NCBI GenBank assembly: GCA_963854835.1
Contig: OY978526.1
Span: 29,253,073 to 29,317,072, forward strand
Reading direction: 5' to 3'
Origin: Megamerina dolium
Lineage: Eukaryota > Arthropoda > Insecta > Diptera > Megamerinidae
DNA: 64,000 nt
A model generated the notes under the pieces. That model had not been told where the DNA came from and did not search any database. It was given only the letters and a program-made list of their open reading frames with translations. Below are positions 34,360-46,734 of the stretch, one piece after another. Position 1 is the stretch's first letter. Each line of letters opens with the position of its first letter. Position numbers and translations under genes: made by a program.

Positions 34360-36833
34360 CGTATATATTCAATATTTCGCATATCATAATATTACTTACT
34401 TATATGTGTTCATTCGTTGAACATATCAATGTAAATTTGCTACAGTGGCATGCATTAATTTGTCATTTATTAATAACATTTAAATAAAAGCGTATGCATC
34501 AATGTATACATGAGCAATTATTAATTATTTATTGCACTATTTACAATTGCAAATATAAATTACGATCGCTCATGCGGTTAAGTCAGTGATCGGAGGTGGG
34601 GGGTAGTTCAGTGTGAGTTGATGAATAATTTTGTATGAACTTCAAAGTTGAAACTGGTTTCCATGTTATACTCATATTCGCTAGTAGTTATGGATTTATT
34701 AGCTAACACAATGTACATATGTTATATTCTGATGTCTTGCTTGTTGTATGCATTAACAACAACTTAACACCAATATTGCTAGTGTATATGAATATTAGTA
34801 ATTAATTAAATAATATGACATCAAATGATGATGAAGTACTTAGGCGCAATGGAATTCATATATGTACATAATGGCATAATATTTAATTAGACAATAACAA
34901 GCACCATTTAATTAATAAATATTTATAGTAATTTCTTCAATTAGTTTCACATATGTTAAATTATCATTCCATTAAGTTGGAATAAAAAAGAAATATGTAG
35001 ATAATTGTAAAAAAAAAAACATAGAAATCATAGTAATCTATTAACTTATTCCATAGATTATTATAAAACAAAGTTGTCAAGCAGCTCTTTTACTCTTCGC
35101 ATTCGTATTATCTAATTAATTTCATTTGAAACAACTTGTCAAAGTAATGATCATTTTTACACGAAAAGATTAGATTCGAATATTAATACGCGCCTATACC
35201 TATGGGACAACACCTTCTGTGTCTTTTCACATTTAAATATGGATAGAATACAGAAAAAGAACAAAAAAACCAACAATACGAAAAAATATTCAAAAGAAAA
35301 ATGTCAAAGAAATTAATAGAAATGAGTGCATATACATCGGTACAACACATATAGCTGGTATACGTGCGTATGTAAATGTATAGAAACACACCTAGCTAAT
35401 AACTAAATTACACGAATACAGGTAACATTGATTTCAATCACTTAATTTTCGATTTTGGGGGAAAACAAACAATCAAAAACAAAAACAAACAAAAAAACAA
35501 CGAACAATACTTAATCGATCGAATCTTGGAATATTTATATTCATCTTGTCGATAATGATGCTGATGATGATTGTATAATAACAATAATAACAACAACAAC
35601 AAAAATAGAAGAAGAAGAATCGAAAAAAGAACAACATTTAAATTAAGCATACGTGTTTGTGTGAATGTAGCGCGAGATCAGTTGTAAAGTGTGATCGCTT
35701 GTAACTGACTGCGGACACATTAAGCACTACGATTCAAATAGGGTCAGGTACATGTAAATACGATGGGGGTGTAGCAAGTGAAACATGACTATTTTGTGAT
35801 GATAATGATGTTAGATGTTTTTTTCTTTTTTGTGTATCCATAGAATGTATTTTTATGTAGCAAAGTCTTTTGTAATCGATCAAAAATGAGTGTGAGAGAA
35901 AAGGCGAAAAAAATTGTGTATAAAACTATGCTTGTAGTATGTTAATTATGAAACTAATAAAAGGTAGCAATCATATGGTTTCATATAGTACATGTGAAAT
36001 TTCACTAAATATTGCCTGATTACGAATATAAGCGATGACTTTGCCTTGTTATCGAGAAGAGTGTATTAGACAATCGAATATAGCTTGCGACGGCATACGT
36101 CCACAAGATTTCATAAACCGATATGATAGCTATCATTCTAGTGAGCCATTCTTGCGAACAGGTGTCCGAGCAATGATCATGACCATGCCCTAATCTTGCA
36201 TACCCTCAAATTTCCGTCTTTAGCAGTAACTACTGCAAATGAGCCTTCAGAGTTTAATGGAAAAATTGCATCTGAAGGTTACTTTTGTTTTTCTTTTGTT
36301 TTTTACTTCTTTCTTAGTAGTAGGAAGCAGGGAAATCAGAGTAAAATTTTACAACTGTTCTTCACTTTGCTTTGTTACTTTTTCCATTATACTGTACAAG
36401 TCGATGAATGACCTTGAAAGAGCGTGTTATTGCAGACGAATTTTCATATTTACTCAAACGTTTCACAATTATTGTTATAGGCGATAAATTTGGCTGTGTT
36501 CTGGTACTTGTAGTCCCTTTTCTTCAGGATTATCCTTTACAACTCCATTGATAACAAATTTTTTACCTGCTTTATATTACCTTGTCCATATTCTTTTTGT
36601 TTGTAAAAGGTTTAACCATTATCGAGACTATTCTCAATTTCTACTAAAAAATAGAACGAATGACAATAAAAAAGTAAATACAAAAAAAAGGTTGCTTAGT
36701 ATATTTTCAAAGAAATCAACAATACAAAAGAGAAAATAATACTAAAATGTTAACAACTGGCAGTTCTGGTCTAGTTCAATTTCTACCAGGTTAATATACT
36801 TGTGTTTTTTATAGCACAGATTCACACAATACC
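34360..36833. other. Mostly non-coding stretch
   Basis: No recognised gene. AAC/AAAC-rich sequence lies at 35460-35640. A 52-codon frame at 36035-36193 is listed separately. The rest is AT-rich with no visible domain. Confidence 0.5.
36035..36193 (+). CDS. Unrecognised 52-codon open frame, possible fragment
   Basis: ATG at 36035 to TAA at 36191-36193. The translation starts MTLPCYREECIRQSNIACDG, and RPQDFINRYDSYHSSEPFLR follows. The amino-acid mix and base composition are less AT-driven than in neighbouring chance frames, which is why I list it. It has no signal peptide, membrane segment or motif I can name. It may be a relic of a mobile element or an isolated exon, or a chance frame. A stop precedes the ATG immediately in frame. 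Confidence 0.2.
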   Translation: MTLPCYREECIRQSNIACDGIRPQDFINRYDSYHSSEPFLRTGVRAMIMTMP

Positions 36834-37486
36834 CTGCAAAAAATTGTGCGACTAATCTCTAAAGAGAGTAATCCGAGATTAATCTCTTTAGACATTAATC
36901 GAAGATTAATCTCCGATCGATCTCTTCAGAGATGTGTTAGAGGATCAAGCTTTAAATTAATTAACATATTTAGAGATATTTTACACTTTCAAGTGATTTG
37001 CTTTTAAGTTAGTAATATGTTGCAGGTTCGAGTCCGATGAGAGTACCTGGAAATGCTTAAATTTTATTTCCACATTTAAATTTGAAATATATAATACAAT
37101 GAATGAAAATAAATAGTTTGATCTGTTATACTCTGTACCTGGTTCGAATCACGGCAAATTAAAAAAAAAATTATTTAATTTTTAGATGCAATTAATGAAA
37201 ATAAATTATTAAAATGGTTAAATTGTCAGATAGTGGAAATGAAAATGTATTTGAGAATTATATGGAATAAAATTTTCGAACCATGCGACTAATCTATTTA
37301 TAGAAGGCGACTATTCCACATTTGTACCCGTTCGGGTATAAAAGGGTACCAATTGGTCTCTTCATAGGACATGCTCGAACAAAAGGGAACAGTTCACTCC
37401 ATACAAAGAGATCAAATGTGCGATTAGTCGCATGTTCCTTTGCAACTGATCCCGGACACATTCTGGACACGTCGCATTTTTTGCAG
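36834..37486. mobile_element. MITE-like element with CTGCAAAAAAT termini
   Basis: Left CTGCAAAAAATTGTGCGAC (36834-36852) and right GTCGCATTTTTTGCAG (37471-37486) are inverted copies differing by a 3-base indel. Internally, CATGCGACTAATC (37282-37294) and GATTAGTCGCATG (37422-37434) form a perfect 13-bp inverted repeat related to the terminal GCGACTAATC. A TATAAAAGG motif lies between them. No transposase is encoded and no clear target duplication is seen. Confidence 0.55.
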
Positions 37487-38209
37487 TGTAGAGACTTAGA
37501 TTGCACCAGAGTTGTATTACGGCAACAGGCGCTACATATATTATATAAAACGATGATGTCTTAAAAGCGATTTATTTATATTTTGAAAAATCCCAAAAAC
37601 GAAAAAAAATTATTCTGGGTCAATTTGGATTAATTTCTTCTGTTATCTGTATATTATAATTAATAATATTTATGTTACATCAACTACTAATAAGTCATAA
37701 GTAGAAACCAAAAAAGAAAAACTCCAATTTTATTGAAAGAAATCAACAACAATTAAAGAAAATCAAAATAAACAAACAAAAAAAAAAAAAAGCATGAAAA
37801 AATTCAAAAGCATGATTTTTGAAAATTGTAATTTCTTGGAAATTAACATTATTTATATACAAATAAGTATACATAAAAATATAATATGCTTACACATACA
37901 CATGCACATATGAACGCTTACAGGAATATGTTACCTACGTAATATCATGATATGCTTGCATGCTTATTTGTTACACATTCTTCTTCTTCTTCTTCGTCTT
38001 CATCTTCTTCTGATTCGATTTCATTCGTTTTATTCTTTTATGAGGAAAATTTTAGTCCAATAAAAACCAAATTAGTTTACCAAACTGTGCGTGTGTATTT
38101 ATTTATGAGTGCATAAGTAAGTGGTGGATAATCTACAAACATTTTTCTGATTAAATTAGCCACGTCTGTTTTGAAATTAGCCTTCTTCATTTGTGCACTT
38201 CTTTAGTAA

Positions 38210-38362
38210 GATATTTATATAAATAGGTACTTACGCGTATATGTAATAATATGTGTGTGTATGTGTATGTACATATCTACCTGATATTTATATAAATAGG
38301 TACTTACGCGTATATGTAATAATATGTGTGAGTGTGTGTGTATGTACATATCTACCTGATGG
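38210..38362 (+). repeat. 73-bp direct tandem duplication
   Basis: GATATTTATATAAATAGG starts at 38210 and again at 38283. The two units are near-identical through GTACATATCTACCTGAT, differing mainly in their TG-repeat length. Confidence 0.9.
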
Positions 38363-38747
38363 TAGTTACATTTGTTATGCTTCATTATGGTTATGATTAT
38401 TATTATGGTTTTTGTTGTTGTTGTTGTTGTTGCTGTTGTTGTTTGTTTGTTTGTTTTAATTTTAATTGAGTTTTTATTTATTTGATGTTATTGTTGTTGC
38501 TGTTTTTATTTTTATTTTATTACATATGCTCATAGTATAATTTGATTGTAGCTTCATCATCAGCCATATTTATTGCATACCCCATATAACATACATACGA
38601 GCATATTTAAAGAGAAATACAATAAAGGCGTACTCCCCATTATTGTTACAGAAGGTGGCCAACACAAACACACCATAATACACTTAGTAGTATATTGTTG
38701 AAGGAGTAATGTGTTGCTCTTGTGGATAATAATAATGATGATGTTGT

Positions 38748-38781
<34 letters not shown>
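38748..38781 (+). repeat. (GAT)n microsatellite
   Basis: An uninterrupted GAT/ATG triplet run of about eleven units. Asp-rich frames across it are artefacts. Confidence 0.95.
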
Positions 38782-38783
<2 letters not shown>

Positions 38784-40780
38784 GGTGCATCCATCACAAT
38801 ATCTGTCCGATTGTTTGTTTCGTCTGATTTGTATGTCCGTCCATGCGTCTATCTCTCTGCCTGTTTGTTTGTCTTGTTTAATTATGTCTCATGTCTGTCT
38901 CTTCATACTATGTTTGCCTTGTTGAGCGTATGTACATAATATACATATGTTCGACTATATCACATATGTAAGGTATGTTTGTGTGGAAGTATGTGTAACA
39001 AATATTGTATTATATCTTTGTAGCTTGTACAATATTCTGTTAGTTTATTATTGTTATTATGTTGTTATTAATAATGATGTATGTATGTGTGTGTGTGTGA
39101 AGGTATTGTCTTGTAAATTATTATTGGTTTCGTTGGACATGTGCGAGCACGCGAGTATGCATATATGTACATGTGTTTGTGTGTCTGTGTTTAAGGTTTT
39201 TATGTTATTAATTACTTAATGTCCATTTTTGATATTAACAACCGACTAATGTTGGCTTACTTCTCATGTTATAGATGCTGTACGATCATCATACATATGA
39301 ATACTAACGTGCATACATATGCACCCATGTAAGGTTAAAGTTGTGTGTATGTGTGTATTTAAACAAATAATACCTATACATAGCTACATATACTTAATAA
39401 TTAGTTTTTCAATGGATTTTCCTTTTTAATTGAAATTTAATTTATTATATAATAAGGTAATTAAATTAATAATAATATTTAATTAAAAAAAAAAAATTGA
39501 CAATGAAACCATTTTTCTTATATTTTATCCCTCATTTTATATTAGAGCATTCTTAAGAAGGGACGATACAGGGTAAGTATGTTGGCTCGAAACATTTGGG
39601 ATGTTAAACTAATTACTAACGACTTTATATTTTACAATCCCAGCGACAATTCTTCGACAGCTATGGGGTCATTTGTCGATTTTAATTTATTTTTCCGTTA
39701 ATTTTGTACCACTAAATGTTGCTAGGTAAAATAAATGAGATTCGACATTAGATTTTACCCTCCAAGAAGTTATTACTGAGTAGCTATTAGGCCAATTGTA
39801 AGTTTTCGTAGATTTTCGGGTAATCTTTTTATTTGATTTTTTATTTTCTCATATGCGATTAGACTCTCAAATACTCAATCCAGAATGTTATTCGTAGATT
39901 CTTCCCAATTATCCAGGGCTCTATTTGTGAAAACAATTTGAAAACCACTTAAACCGGCACTGTGTTGACTGAATGTACACAGTACTTTCAAAAGTTCTAG
40001 TACAAAAGATTCTCTTGTAAAATCAACAGCGTGTGCCTAATGGTTTTTGAGCACATATTTTCAAAAATTTATGGCATTTAGTCGCTAACTTAACCGACAT
40101 TTTATTGCTCACTAAGCGGTAGCGCTACACATCTCATAAGTGTGGAAATTGAAAATAAAACGGAAGGCCTTGTATATAATTCATAAGTACGAACCTTTGG
40201 CAAATCTTCTTTAGAAAAGGTCTTCGGCAAATTGCTTTTTTAACGCGGTCCATTTGTTTTTGTTTTATTTGTTTCGTGTGTACACTTGAACATGTTTTTC
40301 AAAAAAAAAAAAAAAAAAGAATTTGCTATGGTTTTATCACAGCGTTTTCGGTTACCTGTATAAGAAAATATTTCAAAACAATAGCGCTGTGTGTTTTGTT
40401 GTTTTGGAGAAATTATTTGGTATTTGAGGTTTTTCTCTGCATTAAAAATTAGTTGTTAGTTAGTAGTGTTAGTTGTCTGCTTTGGATTGAAAAAAATTTT
40501 AAAAGTTAGGTATGTGCGATAGTTTGTGAAAAAATGTTGATTAATCAAAATATTTGATTAAGCAATTAATCGTTAAATCAAAACATAGATCAATCAATAT
40601 ATTTGATTAATCAATTATCCGATTGATCAAGATTAAAATTTTTCGATTAAACCGAATTTTGATTAATCCAAATATTTTTCATTTTCATTTTTTGGAATAT
40701 ATTGACGAATTTGTTGAAATAATTTTATTCTGATTAATCAAAGTTCTGATTAATCGAATAACTTTCATTTTCAAATATGA

Positions 40781-40880
40781 TTATTTGCAAAATTTCATGT
40801 TTATTTGCATAATTTCATGATTATTTGCATAATTTCATGATTATTTGCATAATTTCATAATTATTTGCATAATTTCATAT
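40781..40880 (+). repeat. Five tandem 20-bp units
   Basis: Units of TTATTTGCATAATTTCATGA type start at 40781, 40801, 40821, 40841 and 40861, with one to three differences each. They sit inside a longer segment rich in TGATTAATCA-like motifs (40530-40960). Confidence 0.9.
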
Positions 40881-43117
40881 TTGATTAATCAAAATTTTGA
40901 TTAATTCAATATTTTGATTAATTAAAATTTTTCAACAAACGATTTATCGCACAGTCCTATTCAAAATATTTTGAATATTTTATTAATTTAATTGTGTTTT
41001 GATTAATAAAAATTTTAATTAATCACATAATTTCAATTTTATTGTTTTATTAATCAAAATACGTACATTTACTGCAAACAAATTTTTTGACATTAATTAA
41101 TTCATTAGGAATACAGTATAACTCTACGACTTATTCGACACCTATTCAGATCATGAAGTCGGTGAAATAAATTAATAAATCAAGTGAATCGGGGAAGCTT
41201 AGGAATTGAAATTTTCAAAGTTTCTACTTAAATTCAAAAAAAAAAAGAGACCTTTTCTGAATATATTTTGGGCATACTACATATACTGCTTTGACAAAAA
41301 GCTGAGCGTATAATTTACATACTCATTACAAAACTCATTTAAATGATCAAATGATGTATAGCATATTTCATGTACCAATTAATGTATGAAATAACAAACT
41401 TGTAAAAGAATTTTATGACCAGAAAAAAAAAGTTCTACTTATAAATACCTACTTACGAAGAAATAAAAAAAAATCAGACTTCCAATTAATTACTTAATTC
41501 TTCAACAACTAACAGACCAACACGTACACATACATACATACGCACACAAAATGCACCAATTCCACCAACATACATTCACATTTGATTTTGTATGAACCTG
41601 CTGGCAACACACCTTCATGCTACAACAACAACAACAATGATACATAACGCACATATGTATGACACACCAAAGACCATTCATACATCCATCCATACACTAC
41701 ATACTCGCACTACTCGTACATGCATACGAACGTAAGAACGAACGAACGAACAAACGAACATAACAGATTAGTTGCCATATCACCATATCAGGGTAATTAT
41801 TGTTAAATGAGATAACGATCTTGTTAGTTTGGTGACATTTATTTATTTTCCTTAATTTTGTTGTATTAATCTTCTTGGAAACATATGCATATCTACATAT
41901 ACTCGTACATATATATAAGTGTGTGTGTCTAGATGTGCATTTTAAGCACAGAACAAAACAAGAACAGGAACAAGAGTAAAAAAATCATTATTCAGTACAG
42001 CTTGATTGGAGTGAAAAAGAGGAGCGCGCATTATTAGCGATGATCAACAATAAAAACAACAAAAAACCAACAGAATATTGTATTATCAACATTAACAGCA
42101 ACAGCAGCAGCAGCAATACAACTATTAACAGGAACATGCCTTAAACAAATATTTTTCACAATCTCTCACACTCTCTCACACTCCACGTCCCACTTGTTGT
42201 CTCATCGATATGATGACCAATGTTGTGGTTATTGTCATTTTCATTGTCTCGTTGTCGCGTCATTATTAAGTGAGAAGATGCAAATGAAAATGATGCAAAA
42301 ATGTTACAAGTCGACAACGACAAAAAACTTGCAAATCACATCACATATATTGCATGATCATTTTTATACAGTCGAACGATCGATCGATCGATGTGTTCGA
42401 TCGTGTTAAAGGAATGCAAATTTCTTTTTCTGCTTACAATCTTCTTACATACATACTTGTTGTCGAATGAGCTGGTAACAACATATCCTAGCTATAATAT
42501 TTATAAATATATTCATGCAACAACATAAGACAAATGATGATCTTGTTAGCATTATGGCATTGTGGCAAGTGGCGAGTGAACGACAGTCAATTCGTGTTCG
42601 TATAGCTCATTTGCTGCCAAAATGTTTGATGACAACAATTATTAACTACAATCTTTTCTTTTTTTAAGTTCTTTCTTTGGTTTTTTTTTGGGGTATGATA
42701 AATTATGTACTCGACAACAAGTTGAACAATTTCAACAACATCAGCAACAACAACAACAACAACAACAATTACGAAAATTTTTGCATTTTACTCGAAACTC
42801 AACTCAAAGTGATCTTTTAATGGCATTTGGCAAGATCATTTCTGTTGTTGCTATTGCTGCGATCCTTTCTGTTATTTGTGTTGTGTCCATCATTAGACAG
42901 GTTAATTGGCCTGACTTGTTGTATCATAGTATGTACGTACGAGTATGTTGTTTAATGTTTAATGTTGACATGGTCAATGTAAATAAATAACGCGAAAGAG
43001 AGAGCCAGCAAATTATGGATACATCTTATAGGTAGTATTTGCAGTTGGGTGGCGAAAAAAGTATCGCACCTTTTTCTCCACAGATGACTTTAATGCAGAA
43101 ATATTTACTTGTTGCAA

Positions 43118-43143
43118 CTGGCAATGCTAAGCAGCATTGCCAG
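43118..43143. repeat. Perfect 11-bp hairpin, 4-base loop
   Basis: CTGGCAATGCT (43118-43128) and AGCATTGCCAG (43133-43143) pair fully across AAGC. It lies about 75 bp from a TTGGGTGGCGAAAAAAGTATCGCACC segment that resembles a Tc1-type terminus, but no partner terminus was found. Confidence 0.8.
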
Positions 43144-46100
43144 CAAAATGTTTTAAATATATTCTACATATTTTTAAATTTTACAGTCAATATATATACA
43201 GGGTGATACAAATTAGATTTTTTAAGAAAAAATGTAATGACATACATAATTATAATCGCAGATAGAGCTAGAGATAAAGATTAAAAATTCAATAAACAGT
43301 GGTTTAATTGCAGACAAGCATCGATTAAAAATCATCACAATCAAAAATTGCACAAATTGTAAAATTGCTGAGTGCTAAAATAGAGGATCCTTAGAGGAGG
43401 CAGCACTTTGCCTTCAAATGCTATTATAGTAAATAAAAAAAATTATTTGATAAGTTATATAAATTTAAATTATATTGTAGTAATGTTTTGTATGACTACA
43501 TTGGACGAAAGACGATCTGTCACTCTATGACCCCTACCTTGGCTAGTCCACTGATAAAGACGGAAATCTTGTGAGCTCCATCATTTGGGAAACTAGAGAG
43601 CAGATTTCAGAGACAGGAGAATATTCCCCAATAAAATTTTTCAAGAACATAATCTACTCAATGATGAATACTGTTATCAACAAACAAGATTTTTACTGAT
43701 ATTGCTAAAGTCCTCATCCAGCTATGCATGGCTTATGGGCAAGAAAAGGTCCTTTGACAAAAATCTTCCACAGTATTAGTATTCTGAATGGTCAATATTT
43801 TGATCAATAAACTAACTCTAGTGATCGTAAATGCCCAAATTGATCCATGTGTAGCTTATGGACTGCCAGTCATACATAACCTATCTTTTAGGCAAAACCT
43901 GTTTCATGAAACTGGTAACAGATGGTACAGTCGCTGATGAACGATCATAGAAAATGCAGAAAAAAGATGAGAAACAATTCTTAAAGAATGGCGAAAATTG
44001 GAGATTATTTAAAACAAATTGAAAAAAAAGGGGACAGAAGTTGATGTTGATGGGACAGAAGGTGCTGAGTTTTTGGTCAGACTAGTAAGATATAGCATAT
44101 AAAAATATATGATCGGCAGGACAGAGTAGTGATATATCACTGTACTTCAACATGTTCGGGTAGAGTATTCCACGTCAAAGGATCAGAAGAGGTTTTAGGT
44201 AGCACTCGATTCCCACCAAGTAGAGTAGTACGTCAATTCAACGCGCTCCAATTGCAACCATAGGAATCTGGAGGATGGTTTCCGATTTTCCAATCCTACG
44301 GGGCGCTTATCAACGCTTTCAATTGATACATACGCTTTGTGTGTCGTGATATTAGGCCATCACGGCCGGCGCTCACGATAAACACTACTCAATTGCTGTA
44401 CTTCACACAAGTCGTCCAATTAAAACAGCTAAATTATAGATAATTGCAAAAGAGGCTACGAAAGAATTTAAAGAGTTTGATAGGAAAATTATGATATAAG
44501 CTGTTTGAATAAGTCAAACTAACTTTAAGTTCTACTTTAAGAATGTAAAAGAAAATGTTGATACTTTTTCCCCAATTACAATACCTTACGCAGTGTTGAC
44601 AGATATATGAGTATATATGAAACCAGAATAGTTTTAATGTAAACAGATATTTTTGCATAATTTTCAACTTTATTATCTGGTTGAGTGATAATTGCTAAAA
44701 AGAATGATAATGCAACATGCAACACTTGTTATATACTAAATATGATTATGATGTGCTCATACTATGTATAGTGGAAATATGTAAATGTTAAAAATGGATC
44801 ATAAAAATTTATCTACTCATACCTTACTTGAATGATCTGTGCCTCTGCTATTTATATGTACAATTTTAGTATTGAATTTCTTATTCTTATTGTTGATGAC
44901 CTGCCGCTTTGTATGTATTTATTTGATTTTTGAATAAATTCCATTCTAATTTGTATCTATTCTAGTCCTTCTTCTTCACTTTTTTTTTTTTTATTTGACT
45001 ATTTTTTATGACATCATTGCTAATGACTTGATTTGCCGCTGCCGCTGATCTTTATTGTTATTGTTACTATTATATATTATCATTATTAAGTATTATGTTA
45101 TTTTCTATTCTACAATAATATCTAAATGACATCTCTCGGTTAGCAACTGTAGACACTCCCAATTTACATAGATGATTTGATGCATAGCAGAAGATATGGC
45201 GACGATGCATAAGCATACGCGCATACGGCATCGTAAACTGTGCTTAAACTGCGCTTAAACAAAGCTTTAATGGCTCAGGGGTACTCATTGAGACATTTAG
45301 TCAATCAAAATGTTTAGTATTTTTTCATTTAAATCGATTGGTGATATTAAATTGCATTTTCAATTAGTTCACCCCGTTGCGCTATAGGCGCCAGTCCATG
45401 TTTAAGGCATGTCGCGTCGATATTGTGAATTTAACCCACGTGACCCTTTAAAGAAACATTGTTGTTGTTAATATTATTATTATTATTATTATTATTGTTA
45501 TTATTATTCTTTTTTTTTATGTTATTGCTGTTGATTTAATTTGGTAAATCAATGAAGTAATAATCATAGAAAGGAAAAAAAAATTAGTTGGTGGAAGAAA
45601 AATATCAAAACACTTTCGAAATGAATGCACGAACAACAACAATAAGAACTACGACAAAAGTGTCAAATGATATTTCTTCTGATTTTGTTTTTAGCTAACA
45701 AAATAAGACATAAGCATAAGCAGCAGGGTGTCTCTCTAGCCATACATCCCTCCATCCATCCATCCATTCAGCCAACCAACCAGCCAACTAGTCAGCAAGC
45801 CATCTAGCGTTCTGTAATCGCGGCTTGTGATCAGTCTGAAATTTTATTTCTGATTTTATTTGGTTAGCGTGTTTTTAGTTTCTTTATTATTGTTACGTCG
45901 TCGTCGTCTCTATGATGATATGTGATACACCTACGCGCCCTTTTGACGCAATGCAACCATAGACTTTAATATGGTGAATGATCGTGTTGAATGAATAAAT
46001 TTTGAAAAAGTTAAACGAGTTGTTTGTTGTTAACCAAAAAAAAAAACAAACAAAAAATACAATATTATGAGACCATGTTTTCTATTTATTTATTTCTATT

Positions 46101-46734
46101 ATGACACATTTGCTTATTTTAAATATGTAATTTTACATTGGCAACATACTACATAGTATAAATAAATGATATATGAATTAATATGGCCATATAAAAATCA
46201 ATCAATTAAATATAAATTTCTTTATTAAAAAACATGCGTCATATTGTCCGTTGATTAGGCAACAAGTCACTATGCTAAATGAGCTTTAGACTAGTAGTGG
46301 ATTAGAGCGAGTAGTGCCGCATAGAATCGAATACAGTAAAGTCTCTAGATATACGATTTTTCTTCCTTAAGAAAATAAATTATAAAAAAAAACTGAATTA
46401 GTCGTGGAACTGGACGTCAGAAGTGAATGGCTTCTTAATTTTACAGACTTGTAAACATTATTTTTGGGTTAAAAGGAATATTTTTTAGGAAAGTATTTTT
46501 TATTAGAAGTTATTTTTATTAGTTTTTATCATTTATTGCACTGTTTTACACGCAAAGGAATAAATTGTTATTGCAACAAATACACCTGCGTAAATGTATG
46601 TGCGCCAATGCGTATAATATAAGAAGAAGAAGAACATATTCTGTGTCCACTGAGCCGGTACAATAACTAAAAATATTCCAAATGTGCAAAAATACAATTT
46701 GAAATGCTTGTTGTCTTTATCATGTAGTATTGTA

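Larger units (their letters stand above)
37490..46732. other. Long non-coding stretch with local repeats
   Basis: No supported gene. Contains CTT triplets near 37981, GTT triplets at 38410-38440, a 73-bp tandem duplication (38210), (GAT)n at about 38748-38781, a TTAATC-rich segment at 40530-40960 and ATT triplets near 45470. A somewhat GC-richer segment at 43480-44420 has many stops in every frame and no domain I recognise. Confidence 0.55.

Noticed and set aside
37027..37155. GGTTCGAGTCC and GGTTCGAATCA, matching pol III box B
   Set aside because: No box A at the right distance and no tRNA fold; no SINE body follows.
38722..38925. Asp-rich frame
   Set aside because: Translation of the (GAT)n microsatellite.
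42688..42990. 100-codon frame with polyglutamine
   Set aside because: The Gln run comes from a CAA microsatellite; the rest has no domain, and no splice or promoter context was found.
45365..45450. TAGCGCAACGG on the minus strand, resembling box A
   Set aside because: No box B downstream and no cloverleaf.
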